The position numbers were made by a program, and so were the translations under genes. The notes under the pieces were generated by a model. That model saw nothing but the letters and a program-made list of their open reading frames with translations, did not search any database and was not told the origin of the DNA. This document shows, in pieces, positions 11,619 to 22,888 of a stretch of DNA of 64,000 nt. Positions within the stretch are counted from its first letter, which is position 1, and each line of letters starts with the position of its first letter. The stretch is taken from positions 243,501 to 307,500 of the forward strand of contig BSBK01008855.1 in NCBI GenBank assembly GCA_027943335.1. The letters run 5' to 3'. This stretch comes from Chamaecyparis obtusa. Its lineage: Eukaryota > Streptophyta > Pinopsida > Cupressales > Cupressaceae.

Positions 11619-14600
11619 ATGGTGAATTTCAGGAAAGAAAGCCCTAAGTTTGATGGAGTAAATTTTGATAGCTGGAAAGAAAAGATGAAAACAAATCTAC
11701 TATGTTTAGGACCAGGTTATTGGTTGATTACAAAGAATGGTAGGACTATCATTGAGGAAGATAATCTTGAATCAAGTTCAAAAGATGAGGTAGATCTATT
11801 CATTTGTAACATACTTGCAAGAGAAGCACTTTTGACAGCACTTCCGGAGAATGAATATAGTCAGGTAAAATGTTTTAAAAAATCACATGAAATTTGGAAA
11901 GCTTTAAAATCTACTTTTGAAGGTGATGAACATGCAAAGAGAGCTAGATTACATAATTGGATATGTGCATTTGAGGATATTAGAATGTTGGAAGATGAAT
12001 CTGTTAGAAGCTATATTGGTAGAATGTTAGAAATTGTTGCAGGGATAAAATCTTGTGGAGGATCAAAAATAGAGAATGAAGTGATATGGAGAATTCTGAG
12101 GACATTGACTTCTGTATTTAAGAAGACAACATAGATGATTGAACACGTTATACCTTGCACTATGAACTTTACAAGAGATACTCTTCTTGGAAGATTGGAA
12201 GCAACATAAATGAACTTGAGGGTATCAGGAGACTTACCTAGAATGGAGACAACATTTAGTGCTCTTAGTATTCATCCTACTTTGTCAAGAAGTACTAGTG
12301 TGAGTGGAGATTATGCCAGCTAAAGAGTTTTTGACAAGAAGATTGAAGAAGGTATTGCCTTGCTTGTGAAAAAAGAACCAGATGGTAAGAAAATTTTTAA
12401 ATGTTGGACTTGTCAAGAATATGGTCATTTTGCATCTAAATTTCCTAAGAGAGTTAAGAAGTACATAAATAATTTCAAGCCTAGAAGATCTAAGGAATGT
12501 TATTATGCTAATGATGAAGATCTTGAAGCTAGTATTGAAAGAACTTTGAGTGAAAGTGATATTGAGAATAATGATGAAATAGGATTTATAGCAATTAAAG
12601 AAGAGAATCCTGAATCTGATGTTAAGGAAGAAAAAGCCTTAGTTTCCCAAGTTGAAAAGAAAGCTGATTGGATTATAGATAGTGGTTGTTCACATCATAC
12701 GACTGGAGATATGAAAAAGTTCATAAAGTTTAACAATTATGATGGAGGAGTTGCTAGAGTTGGTAACAATGCACCTTGTTTGATTAAAGGTATAGGATCT
12801 ATTACTCTTGATGGAAAGACTAATACTAATGATGTTTACTTTGTTGATGGATGGAAACATAATCTTTTGAGTGTTGGACAATTAGTTGATAAGGGATATC
12901 AAGTTTGGTTTACTGAGAAAACTTGTGTGATAAATGATAAAGATGGAAATCTGATTGGAACTGGATCTAGAACCAGAGGTAATGTATTTCAGTTGAATCC
13001 TACTGAGATGACATGTTTTATTACTAAGATTGATGACATTTGGTTATGGTATAGAAGGTTTTGTCATATAAACTTTGATAACATTGTGAAAGTAAGTACT
13101 ACACTTGCAGTAAGGGATTTGCCTAAAATTATGAAGCCTACTAACATGATTTGCAAAGAATGTGTGATGACTAAGCAGAAGAGAAGTTCATTTCCTAGTA
13201 TGAAGTTCACATCAACAGAGAAGTTAGAGATTGTTCATACAGACTTGAGCAGTCCTACCAGGACTAGAGGATTCTATGGAGAAAGGTATTTTAAGATTCT
13301 TGTTGATGATTTTACAAGAATGATGTGGATTGCATTTCTAAAAGAAAAATTTGAAGCATTTGATAAGTTTAAGATCATTAAGAATAAAGTTGAGAATGAA
13401 TATAGAATGAAGATTAAATGTTTGAGATCTGATAGAGGTGGTGAATTTACTTCTAGAGAGTTTAACACTTTTTGTGAAGTGAATGGTATTAAGAGATAGT
13501 TTTCAGCCCCCAGAACACCTGAACAAAATGGTATTACAGAAAGAAGAAATAGATTAGTGACTAAAGCAACAAGAGCTATGTTATTTGAGAATAATTTGGT
13601 GAAGACATTCTTGAGAGAAGTAGTGAATACAACAGTATATACAATAAACAGAGTACAAATCAGAGCAGACATAGACAAGACACCTTATGAATTATGGTTT
13701 GGACATGCACCCTCAGTTAAGTATTTTAGAATTTTTGAAAGCAAATTTTATATAAAGAGAGATGATGATATTGGAAAGTTTGATCCTAGAAGTGATGAAG
13801 GAATTTTTCTTGGATATTCTTTGAAAAGAAAAGCATATAGATGTTACAATAAGAGAACTGAAACTATTTTTGAGAGTGCAAATGTTAAAGTTGATGAGAA
13901 GTTCAAAATTTAGGAAAGAATGCTTGATTATGAATCTAATGAAGAAGCTCATCCTTAGCCTAACACTGAATCTACTAAATTATTCTATGAGACTGACAAT
14001 GAATTATTGAATGAGAGTCCTACAGAAGAAACCAGAGAGGAATCTAGAGAAGAATCTATAGTTGAAACAAGATCTGTGACTATGACACCGAACAGGTATC
14101 TATCAAGACATCATCATATTGAACAAGTTATTAGAAGTTTGGACAGAGGAGTTCTGACTCGTAATAAGGTACATTTATGTTTGATTTCTCAAATTGAACC
14201 TAAATCTACTAGTGAAGCTTGTGAAGATGAACATTAGATTAATGCTATGAAAGAAGAACTAGATCAGATTGAAAAGAACAAGACATGGGAATTGGTCCCT
14301 AGACCTAAAGACAAGAATGTGATTGGAACTAAATGGGTATTTAGAAACAAGATGAATGAACAAGGAGAAGTGGTAAGAAATAAAGAAAGATTGGTATGTA
14401 AGGGATACTCACAACAAGAAGGAATTGTCTATGAAGAAACTTTTGCACTAGTAGTAAGACTTGAAGTAGTAAGAATGTTTTTGGCTTATGCATCTTTTAA
14501 GAAATTTAAAGTGTATCAGATGGATGTGAAGTCCACATTTCTGAATGGTGAATTGGAAGAAGAAGTCTACATTGAGCAGCCTGAAGGTTTTCCTTTGACT

Positions 14601-15075
14601 CAAGAAGGAGACATGGTATGTAAACTGAAAAAAGCATTATATGGACTAAAGCAAGCACCTAGAACTTGGTATGCTACACTGGATAAGTATTTGTTAAAAT
14701 TGGGATTTACTAAAGGAACAAATGATAGAAATCTATACAAAAAAGAAATTGAAAATGGTTTGTTGGTTATAGTTATTTTTGTTGATGACATTATCTTTGG
14801 AGGAGAAGATGAAGCTAGTGACAAATTTGCTGATGAAATGAAGACTGAATTTGAAATGAGTATGATTGGTGAGATGAAATACTTTTTGGGATTATAGATA
14901 ACACAAAATAATGATGGTATCTTTGTATGTTAGACAAAGTACTTGAATGATTTACTGAAAATATTTGGAATGGAGAACTGTAAACCAGTTGGAACACCTA
15001 TGGTTACAGGACCAAAACTATCTAGCAAACATGAAACACCGACATTTGAGTAGAAGAAATACAGATCCATGATTG
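11619..15075 (+). pseudogene. COP-A gag-pol polyprotein, upstream part
   Basis: A single frame with many stops and no evident frameshift. The ATG at 11619 is the first Met in the frame and is conserved in COP-D. Gag (UBN2-like, FDGVNFDSWKEKM) comes first, then a zinc knuckle CWTCQEYGHFASKF whose last Cys is Phe. Next come protease DSGCSHHTTGD (about 12675), GAG-pre-integrase (about 13040), integrase core VHTDL...DDF...DRGGEF (13230-13460) and RT with FVDDIIFGG (about 14785). In-frame stops include 12132, 13497, 13911, 14235, 14895 and 14931, most of them TAG. The frame is cut at 15075, at the RT/RNase H boundary, by NA-H. Confidence 0.95.
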
Positions 15076-15542
15076 TGTTGGAAATTTGGCTGAGGTATGT
15101 ACATGAATGTTTTCATTATGGAAACATATGTTCCCTATGAAGATCACATAAGCTGGAAAGTAAGTATGGAAGATCGCAGACTAAAATTGTCTAAGTATGA
15201 AATAATGTTTTTGACAGAGCACCCGATAAAGTTTGTTTTGGTGACATTCACTGGAGCATGATCAGAGTTTGTGCAATTGAACATAGACTCTATGGTGTCT
15301 AAGGATACCCCATCTCAATGCACAAAAGAGTATGAATAGTACAAACAAATTTATGACTATTTTACTGATGACAGAGTACAGTTGACAGAGCAGTTTTGAA
15401 GGTAGAACTAGTAAATGAATTAAGGGATTATTTTGCTTGTCAAAATAATGAATTAATATTATAAAGAGACAACATCCTATATGTTTACTCTTGGATAAAG
15501 ATCTGCAAGCTGATAGGAGAAAGATATTATGTTTTTATCTTG

Positions 15543-15550
15543 TATAAATA
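15543..15550 (+). promoter_or_regulatory. TATA box, NA-H 5' LTR
   Basis: TATAAATA within CTTGTATAAATAGAG, identical in the 3' LTR at 21719. Confidence 0.65.
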
Positions 15551-16015
15551 GAGATGTACCGAACATACTTGAAATGTAACATGTAACTTGTGATAGTTGT
15601 ATATTGTGATAGCAGCGAAAGTTTTTGATGTGAAGTTGTAAGCAGTACCATATTGTAATCAGTAAACATTTGTATTACTTGTTTGGGCAGTGAGCTCATC
15701 TGGTAATCAATTTTTGTATCTGCAACTCCTAACAGGGTTGAGGCTTCTAACAAGGCCTATAGTCCCTTAACTAGGACTGATACACTATATGATTGTAACA
15801 GGCTCCTAACAGGGTCAACATCCTTAACAGGATATCTTTTGATTAGTGGATCTTTGTGGGTACCATCCCCAATGGGGTTTCCCCTTGGCTAGGGTTTCCT
15901 CGAGAACATATCTTGTGTTATGAGTTCTTTACATTTACTGTTATGTATGCTATTTAGTTTCTTATGCTTTAATGTAATCTATTATATCCATAAGTGGGCA
16001 AGAGTAAAAGTTTGT

Positions 16016-16048
16016 GAAATACTGATTCACCCCCCCTCTTAGTATTTC
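16016..16048 (+). other. LTR-end hairpin, NA-H 5' LTR
   Basis: GAAATACTGA pairs with TTAGTATTTC around a C-rich loop (one G-U). The stem differs from the COP-A/D/E stem on both arms. Confidence 0.65.
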
Positions 16049-16062
16049 CTATTTCTAACAAT

Positions 16063-16074
16063 TAGTATTAGAGC
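16063..16074 (+). other. NA-H primer binding site, mutated
   Basis: TAGTATTAGAGC stands where TGGTATCAGAGC is expected. Both differences are G-to-A or C-to-T changes. Confidence 0.8.
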
Positions 16075-16131
16075 ACAGTTACTCGGAGAAGGAACATTCA
16101 AGGAAAGCCTAGCAGCTTGAGTAAGATCTCT

Positions 16132-17400
16132 ATGGATATGGATCAATTACAGAAGAATCTTGAAGAAGCTCTTGAACAAATTGATATGCTTACTATTGAA
16201 AGAAACACTCTGAAAAGAAATTATGATGATGCAAAGAATCTTATTGAAAAATTGAAAGGTAAGATAGAAGATCTGAAATCTGAGAAGGAATCTGAAATTC
16301 TTGTTGAAGATTGTGATGATTTAGAAAAAGAAAATGTGATCCTTAAACATGAATTGAAGATAGAAAATCTGAAGCTTAGCTTGAAAGATGGAAATGACAA
16401 TCTGAGATCTGAGAATGAAAATTTAAAGAATGAGAATGAAGATCTGAAATCTAAACTTGGCAAGGTAACATCCAAATTTGATAAAGTCAAATTACAGTAT
16501 GATGAACTTGAGAAATACAACAAAATTGTGAAAGGTGAATTGACTCAATCCAAACAATAACTTGAGAGATTATACTCAAATAGTGAAAAGATTAATGAGC
16601 AAGTATCTTATGGAAAACCATTCTATGACAAAACTGGTCTTGGATTTAACATATTGAAGATAGTTAGTGAAAGCAATAAACCATATCTGAATGTATGTGA
16701 AAGTAGTGAAGAAAAGAAGTTAGATGAAAATAAATCTGAAGATGCACCTAAGAAAGAAGAATCACCAAAGCAAGAAGAACCATCCAAAGGTATGCAAAGA
16801 GAATTCAAAGGTAGATGTTTTTCTTTTAATATTATTGGTCATATGAAGAGAAATTGTATAGGCAAACAATTCAAACCTCTTAATGGTTATTGTTATAATT
16901 GTCATGGTTTTGGACATAGAGCTATTGAATGTAGAAGATCTAAAGTTATTGAGAATAATTACAATAGTAGAATGCCTAGAAATACTAACAATGCAGATCA
17001 GAGATCAACTGAAGACATGAAAAGAGGAAATGGAATAGTATGTTTCAGATGCAACAAAATTGGACATATTGCTAGAAATTGTAGGACACAAATCAATCAG
17101 CAAACACCTAGATATGGAACCAATGGAATCATTTGTTAGATATGTAACAAGATTGGACACATAGTAAGATTTTGCAGAATGAACAATGGAGGTTATCATC
17201 ATAACCCTAACCCTAGAAACTATGCAAGAAGGAATGGAAATGCAGGAAACAAAGAGAAAGGTTGCTGTAGCAATGAAGATGAAGTAAAATTTGTTAAAGG
17301 AATAGATCAAGAAGGTATATTTAGCATTGAAGGTAATTAGGAAGGTAATGTATCTGATGGTAAGAATGAGTCTTTACCTAACCCTTCTTTAAGCACTTAA
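16132..17400 (+). pseudogene. NA-H ORF1: coiled-coil Gag with zinc knuckles
   Basis: About 423 codons in one frame, interrupted by TAA at 16558 and TAG at 17137 and 17338. The first ATG of the frame is at 16132. Residues 1-145 are a highly charged heptad-like coiled coil (EALEQIDMLTIERNTLKRN). A Lys/Glu-rich linker follows, then four CCHC units: CFSFNIIGHMKRNC (second Cys lost), CYNCHGFGHRAIEC, CFRCNKIGHIARNC and a fourth ending CNKIGHIVRFC that is split by the 17137 stop. CCHC knuckles bind nucleic acid in Gag proteins, so a packaging role is likely. It lacks the UBN2-like Gag core of COP-A, so it is not simply a deleted COP-A Gag. Confidence 0.85.
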
Positions 17401-17837
17401 ATTATGTAAATTTCTGTAGTTTAGGAACTTAGAATTAGTATAGAATTAGATTTTGAATGAGTTAAGTTTTGCATAGTTAGATGAAGGTTTGTTATGTTAT
17501 ACTAATGCTATGGTTAAGTGCACAAAAATAAATATTGTGTTTTGCTAGGTCGCAAGAAGATTTATGGTTGCAAGTTTACAGAATCAACTTTTTGGCATTT
17601 TAGGGGCAAAAGAATTGAATGCGATGTCAGATCAAGTAAATGCTAAGTATTAAAAGATTGAAATCAAACTTATTATGATTATCAAGTGATTAGAAGTGAT
17701 TTGGAAAGTGAAGAAAGAAGTTTGGAAGCAATTTGTAGAAGTTTGAATCACCGATCTAGCGAAAGCCCTAATTTTGCAAATTTAAGGTATTTATCTGACT
17801 AAGATCTTGAATCAGCTTAAAGTAATTAGATATAATC
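17401..17837 (+). other. NA-H inter-ORF region
   Basis: About 440 bp of AT-rich DNA between the two ORFs with no ORF. It could hold a splice acceptor or internal promoter for ORF2; I see no decisive signal. Confidence 0.4.
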
Positions 17838-20800
17838 ATGGATGTGTCATTGATTTACAACATTAAGGATAAGAATGGACCTAGAACTAAGAAAGATCCA
17901 GTTGAACCCTTAGAAAGTGATGCTAGTTTAGCTTTATCATCTGTACCAGAAAAAGTTCTTCATTTAGAGAATGTTAAAAGTTATCTTGGATGCAAGTATG
18001 AAACCCTAAGGGAAAGTAATTTTAATGGTCAATATAAGAAATTGTACAACTCATATATGTCAGTGAAACAAGGTTATGAACATCTAGAAAACAATGAAAT
18101 CATTGAGTACTCTATGAAATATGAATTTGATGATGAGGAGTGTACAAAGATCATTTTGAGTAGAATACATAATGGTAAATTTTGGTTAGAAGATAGAGTT
18201 ATAGACATAAATATAGACCTAATTCATGATGTGACTGGATTATCAAAAGTTGGTGCAATTCCACTGAATGAGAAAAACATGAGAAAGATTGTGATTGAAA
18301 ACACCGGTTCAATGTACAATGGTAGAGGTATAGTCATTAGTAAGATTAAGAAAGATGATGTAAAATAATTGTGTAAGATTTTGACAACCAAATTTTGTGG
18401 AAGTTCTAGAGAAGATGATATGCCAGTAGGTATGGTACACATTGCTTATTTGATGTCTGTGGAGAAGAATCTTGTGGATATGTGTGAAATTTTGAGAATA
18501 CAGTTGGTTGAGAATTTGGAAAAGATAAAGAAAGCTAAATACACTCACTTTAGATTTTCCTCATTGGTTAGTTACATGTTCTTCCATTTGCTAAGAAGAT
18601 TTCCTTACACTATTGAATGGAATGATGGTGAGAATACTATGGTAAGAATCAATAAAGTTTACATGAAACATCTTATTGAGAAGGTTAATGATAGTGTAAA
18701 GCTAGTGTTGAAAACTTTTCAAAACATTGTGGTAAATAGATCAAGAATTACTCCATCCCTAGTTGAGAAATACAAAGATGACATATGTTTTATGGTTGAT
18801 ACTGATTTCACTTACATTGAGGTAGTAGAACCTAGACATGAATTCATAGACCCTCTTGGCTATGAAATCTTTGAAATTGAAACATAAGGATATGTTAGTA
18901 GATTGTTGAAAAGTAAAGTGGATGCTCATGGCAATAGATTTGGAACTTATGATAAAACTTTGATTCATCAAAGACACTTAAGGAAGAGAAACAATCAGAG
19001 AAGAGAGTGGACTCTACAATAAAGAAAATTCTAAAAGAATCAGGTATGAGTGAGCAAGAATTTGATATTGCAAGAAAGATTATAGAAGCAATAAGGTAGA
19101 GTGAGATACTATCAGTCCCACCTTTGGCATCAAGTGTAGAACCCATTCAAGTTAAGGTAAAGGTTGAAGAATCTGAGAAGGAGCAAGAAATTAGTTAGAC
19201 AAAGAAACCCTCTTTTTTAGCACCAAGCAAAAGAATGAAGGCAAGTGCTTCAGGACCGAGTAAAAGACAAAAATAATTGTTCCACCAGTACCTAGAAGAG
19301 TTGTAGAGATAAAAGATGATGAAGTAAAAATAAAGAAGAAATCATGGAAACCAAGGATAGAAAGAGTTAATGAAGATATAATGCAGCATGAAGACTTTAC
19401 CAACATGATCAAATACTATGATTTATATGGATCCTCTGACAAATTAAATCTAGAGAATGGAATGGTTACACATATGATTTTGGCAAACAAGAAATCTGAT
19501 ACTATTCATGGAAAGATACTAGAAGATTTGTACAACAGACTTGTGAGAAGAAAGATGAGAGCACAAGAAGAAGATACTAAAATGAGAGAGAATGTGATAA
19601 GATAGTTTTGTGACTTAAGAGATGATGACCACCTTAAGCAGATCCTAGAGCCACTTGAAACCCTATTAAGAACCAAAAGAAAAAGTATACAAATAATGGG
19701 AGGTCAGTATGAACAAGTGAAGACTGAAACTGAACAGGAAGTTGTGCAAGTGCTAACAAACTTGGTAGCAGGAAAAGATAGCAAAGATCAATCAGTTGTA
19801 GAACCAATAGAGAAACAAAGTTCAAAATAGGTAGAGACAGTAGCAGAGGTAGTTGAAGTTGAAGATATTCCCTCTTCTTCTATAAACATTGGCACATAAT
19901 CTATGGACATTGAAGGAACAAAAGTTACTTTAGATTCAGATGATGTGGTACTCAACAGTTTGGATAACATTGTTGACAATTTGGTTTTGGGAGAGCAAGA
20001 AAAGAGTATTGAAATAGAGTCTACTCAAAAAAAAGTGCAAATGGAAACAGAGGCCCATACACCTATTGAACCACAAGAAGACATCAGTCTTACTCCTAAG
20101 ACTGGAAAGGAGAAAGGAATAGGAACATTGATTGAAGATTTGAGCAAGGACATTGATGATGATGATCAATTAGAGTTGATCACTTCTTTGAACAAAATTA
20201 TTGGTAAGAACAAGAAAGTTAAGAATTTGGAAGGTAGCCTGAAAGATTTGACTGAGAAGCTACAAAGTGTTATATCTACAAAAGTCTTTGATTCAGACCC
20301 ACTTGAAAGACAAAAGATGGTAATAAATTCTTTTGATGTTGAGTTCACTAATTTGACTGATATTGCTAAGGTTAAGGCTCAAGCAGCTTATGAAGCTGAG
20401 ATGTTGCAGAATATAAGTAAGAATATAAAAAATGACATTGATAGCCTTGACAAAAACATTAAGAACTTAAGGAAACATCTTGAGACTGGAAAGTGTTTGT
20501 ACATTCAGTGTACAAAATCTGAAAATATTTTAATTGAGGAAGAGAAGAAGCTAAAAGAGAAGCAAGATGAAATTGCAGCAGAGACAAACTCATTAGCCAA
20601 GCTAAACATAAAGATCAATGCAGTTGAGAAAAAGATCATAAAATTATGTGATGAGATAAGGACTTTGAATGATGAGAAGAACAAGAAAATTATCAGGATA
20701 AACATCTTGAGAGAGCATGTCTCAATCAAGTTGACTATAATAGAAGAGCAGCTAGAAGAATGTCTTACTGCTAAGACAACATTTCAGAAGTTCAATTTTG

Positions 20801-20949
20801 AATCCCTTCAAGCTTGTCAGATTGCAGCATACAGATTGAGTACTTTACTCAATGTAGCAGAATCAATAAAGAAGGCATGGGAGAAAGATTTTGAGACTTG
20901 GAAGACAGATTTTGTAGATTGTGTTGCAAGCCTACTGGCTTTGCAATAA
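17838..20949 (+). pseudogene. NA-H ORF2: long protein of unknown function
   Basis: About 1,037 codons from the ATG at 17838 (MDVSLIYNIKDKNGPRTKK) to the TAA at 20947. It is broken by TAA stops at 18366 and 18885, two shifts (near 18970 and 19270) and later stops (about 19096, 19603, 19828, 19900). The first 350 residues look globular (RVIDINIDLIHDVTGLSKV and RFSSLVSYMFFHLLRRFPY). The middle is basic and Ser-rich. The last 350 residues form a long coiled coil (ILIEEEKKLKEKQDEIA). No polymerase, integrase, protease or zinc motif is visible. A second, non-pol ORF is known from some plant LTR elements and from captured host genes; I cannot tell which applies. Confidence 0.7.
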
Positions 20950-21251
20950 GATAGTAAGGTAAAAGTTTTGACACAATTTTGTATATCCCTTTCCACCCTT
21001 TATTTTGTCATTGTTGTCAAAGGGGGAGAGATACTTAGAAAATTGTCTATATATGATAAGGAAGGATACTCATAGGGGGAGTTCTATGGAGTATTATGAG
21101 GTGTTATAGATTAAGTGTATATTTTGAGGAGATATAAGGATAGTATACTTATTTTATACTATGGCCACAATTTTGATACAAATTTTGAGATTTTGACTTG
21201 TACACTTAGCCAATTTTCTCATATGTTGCCACCAATGAAAAAGGGGGAGAT
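20950..21251 (+). other. NA-H 3' untranslated region and polypurine tract
   Basis: Non-coding. It has an internal AAAGGGGGAGAGAT tract (about 21019) and the true PPT GAAAAAGGGGGAGA (21237-21250) immediately before the 3' LTR. Confidence 0.8.
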
Positions 21252-21718
21252 TGTTGCCAATTTGGATGAGGTATGTACATGAATGTTGTCATTATGAAAA
21301 CATATGTTCCCTATGAAGATTGCATAAGCTAGAAAGTAAGTATGGAAGATCGCAGACTAAAATTGTCTAAGTATGAAATAGTGTTTTTGACAGAGCACTC
21401 GATACAGTTTGTTTTGGCGATGTTCACTGGAGCATGATCAAAGTTTGCGCAGTTGAACATAGAATCTATGGTGTCCAAGGATACCCCATCTCAATGTGAA
21501 AAAGAGTATGGATAGTACGGACAAAGTTATGACTATTTTACCGATGACAGAATACAATCGACAGAGCAGTTTTGAAGGCAGAACTAGTAAATGAATTAAG
21601 GGATTATTTTGCTTGTCAAAATAATGACTTAATATTATAAAGAGATGACATCCTAGATGTTTACTCTTGGATAAAGATATGCAAGTTGACAAGAGAAAGA
21701 TATTATGTTTTTATCTTG

Positions 21719-21726
21719 TATAAATA
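21719..21726 (+). promoter_or_regulatory. TATA box, NA-H 3' LTR
   Basis: TATAAATA, matching 15543-15550. Confidence 0.6.
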
Positions 21727-22180
21727 GAGATGTACCGAACATACTTGAAATGTAACATGTAACTTGTGATAGTTGTATATTGTGATAGCAGTGAAAGTTG
21801 TTGATGTGAAGTTGTAAGTAGTACCATATTGTAATTAGTAAAAATTTGTATTACTTGTTTGGGTAGTGAGCTCATCTGGTAGTCAATTTTTGTATCTACA
21901 ACTCCTAACAAGGTTGAGGCTTCTAACAAGGCCTATAGTCCCTTAACTAGGACTGATACACTATATGATTGTAACAGGGTCAAAATCCTTAACAGGACAT
22001 CTTTTGATTAGTGGATCTTTGTGGGTACCATCCCCAATGGGGTTTCCCCTTGGCCAGGGTTTCCTCAAGAACATATCATGTGTTATGAGTTCTTTACATT
22101 TACTGTTATGTATGCTATTTAGTTTCTTATGCTTTAATGTAATCTATTATATCCATAAGTGGGCAAAAGTAAAAGTTTGT

Positions 22181-22215
22181 GAAATACTAATTCACCCCCC
22201 CCCTCTTAGTATTTC
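22181..22215 (+). other. LTR-end hairpin, NA-H 3' LTR
   Basis: GAAATACTAA and TTAGTATTTC are a perfect 10 bp stem around a C-rich loop. Confidence 0.7.
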
Positions 22216-22227
22216 CTATTTCTAACA

Positions 22228-22888
22228 GATTAGAGGATCACAATACTTAACACACACTAGACTGGATATACAACATTTAGTTGGAATGGTAGCAAGATTT
22301 CAAGGTGAACCTAGAGAGTCACATTATGCAGCAGTAAAGAGGATACTGAGATATTTAAGAGGCATAATGGACTATGGATTGTGGTATGAAAAATCTGATG
22401 ATTTTACCCTATGTGCATATACAGATGTTGATTGGGGAGGTAGTGTTGATGACAAGAAAAGCACCAGTGGTGGAGCCTTTTTTCTTGGAGGAAGATTAGT
22501 TTCTTGGCTAAGCAAGAAGTAGAATTGTATTTCACAAAGTATAGAAGAAGTAGAGTATGTAGCAGTAGCAAACAATTGTAATCAGATAATTTGGATGAAG
22601 GAAATGCTCAAGGATATTGGAATTAAGTTTGTTGAGCCTGTTGTCATACATTGTGACAACACCAGCACATTTAGTATGGCTAAGAATCCTATATTAAATT
22701 CTAAGACAAAGCATATAGAGATCAAATATCATGTTGTAAGAGAGAAAGTTGCTGAGAAAGAAGTCAGACTAGAGTACATAAGCACAAAGGAACAAATAGA
22801 AGACATATTTACTAAGCCTTTGCCTAAGGATACATTTGAGTATCTGAGAGGTATGCTTGGGGTTATGCCCTAGCCTAATTTTGAGTAA
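22228..22888 (+). pseudogene. COP-A pol, downstream part (RNase H)
   Basis: COP-A resumes after NA-H. The RNase H region reads AVKRILRYLRG, YTDVDWGGSVDDKKSTSGG, HCDNTST and DIFTKPLPKDTFEYLRG. Stops are at 22519 and 22871 (both TAG), and the natural end is the TAA at 22886. The frame is open from 22286 to 22519 and again from 22595. It is the C-terminal third missing from the COP-A polyprotein at 15075. Confidence 0.93.

Larger units (their letters stand above)
15076..16060 (+). repeat. NA-H 5' LTR
   Basis: 985 bp, repeated at 21252-22227. It has a TATA box (15543), several (C)TAACAGGG repeats (about 15726-15840) and a terminal hairpin (16016-16048). The second half is collinear with the R-U5 part of the COP-A LTR; both contain GGGGTTT, CATATCTTGTGTT and the C-run before CTAACA. 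Confidence 0.95.
15076..22227 (+). mobile_element. NA-H, non-autonomous LTR element nested in COP-A
   Basis: LTRs start TGTTG and end TTTCTAACA. The target duplication is GATTG (15071-15075) and GATTA (22228-22232), one base apart. Removing the element rejoins COP-A pol at a site that reads GATTGGAGGATTGC in COP-D. The 5.2 kb interior has a Gag-like ORF and a long unrecognised ORF but no protease, RT, RNase H or integrase motif. It must have moved using proteins from another element. Over the first 255 bp the two LTRs differ at roughly 23 positions by eye, so it is old. Confidence 0.95.
21252..22227 (+). repeat. NA-H 3' LTR
   Basis: 976 bp copy of 15076-16060. It lacks a short stretch around one CTCCTAACAGGG unit and has a longer C-run near the end. 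Confidence 0.95.

Noticed and set aside
16221..16523. Minus-strand Ser/Phe-rich frame opposite NA-H ORF1
   Set aside because: Antisense shadow of the Lys/Glu-rich coiled coil.
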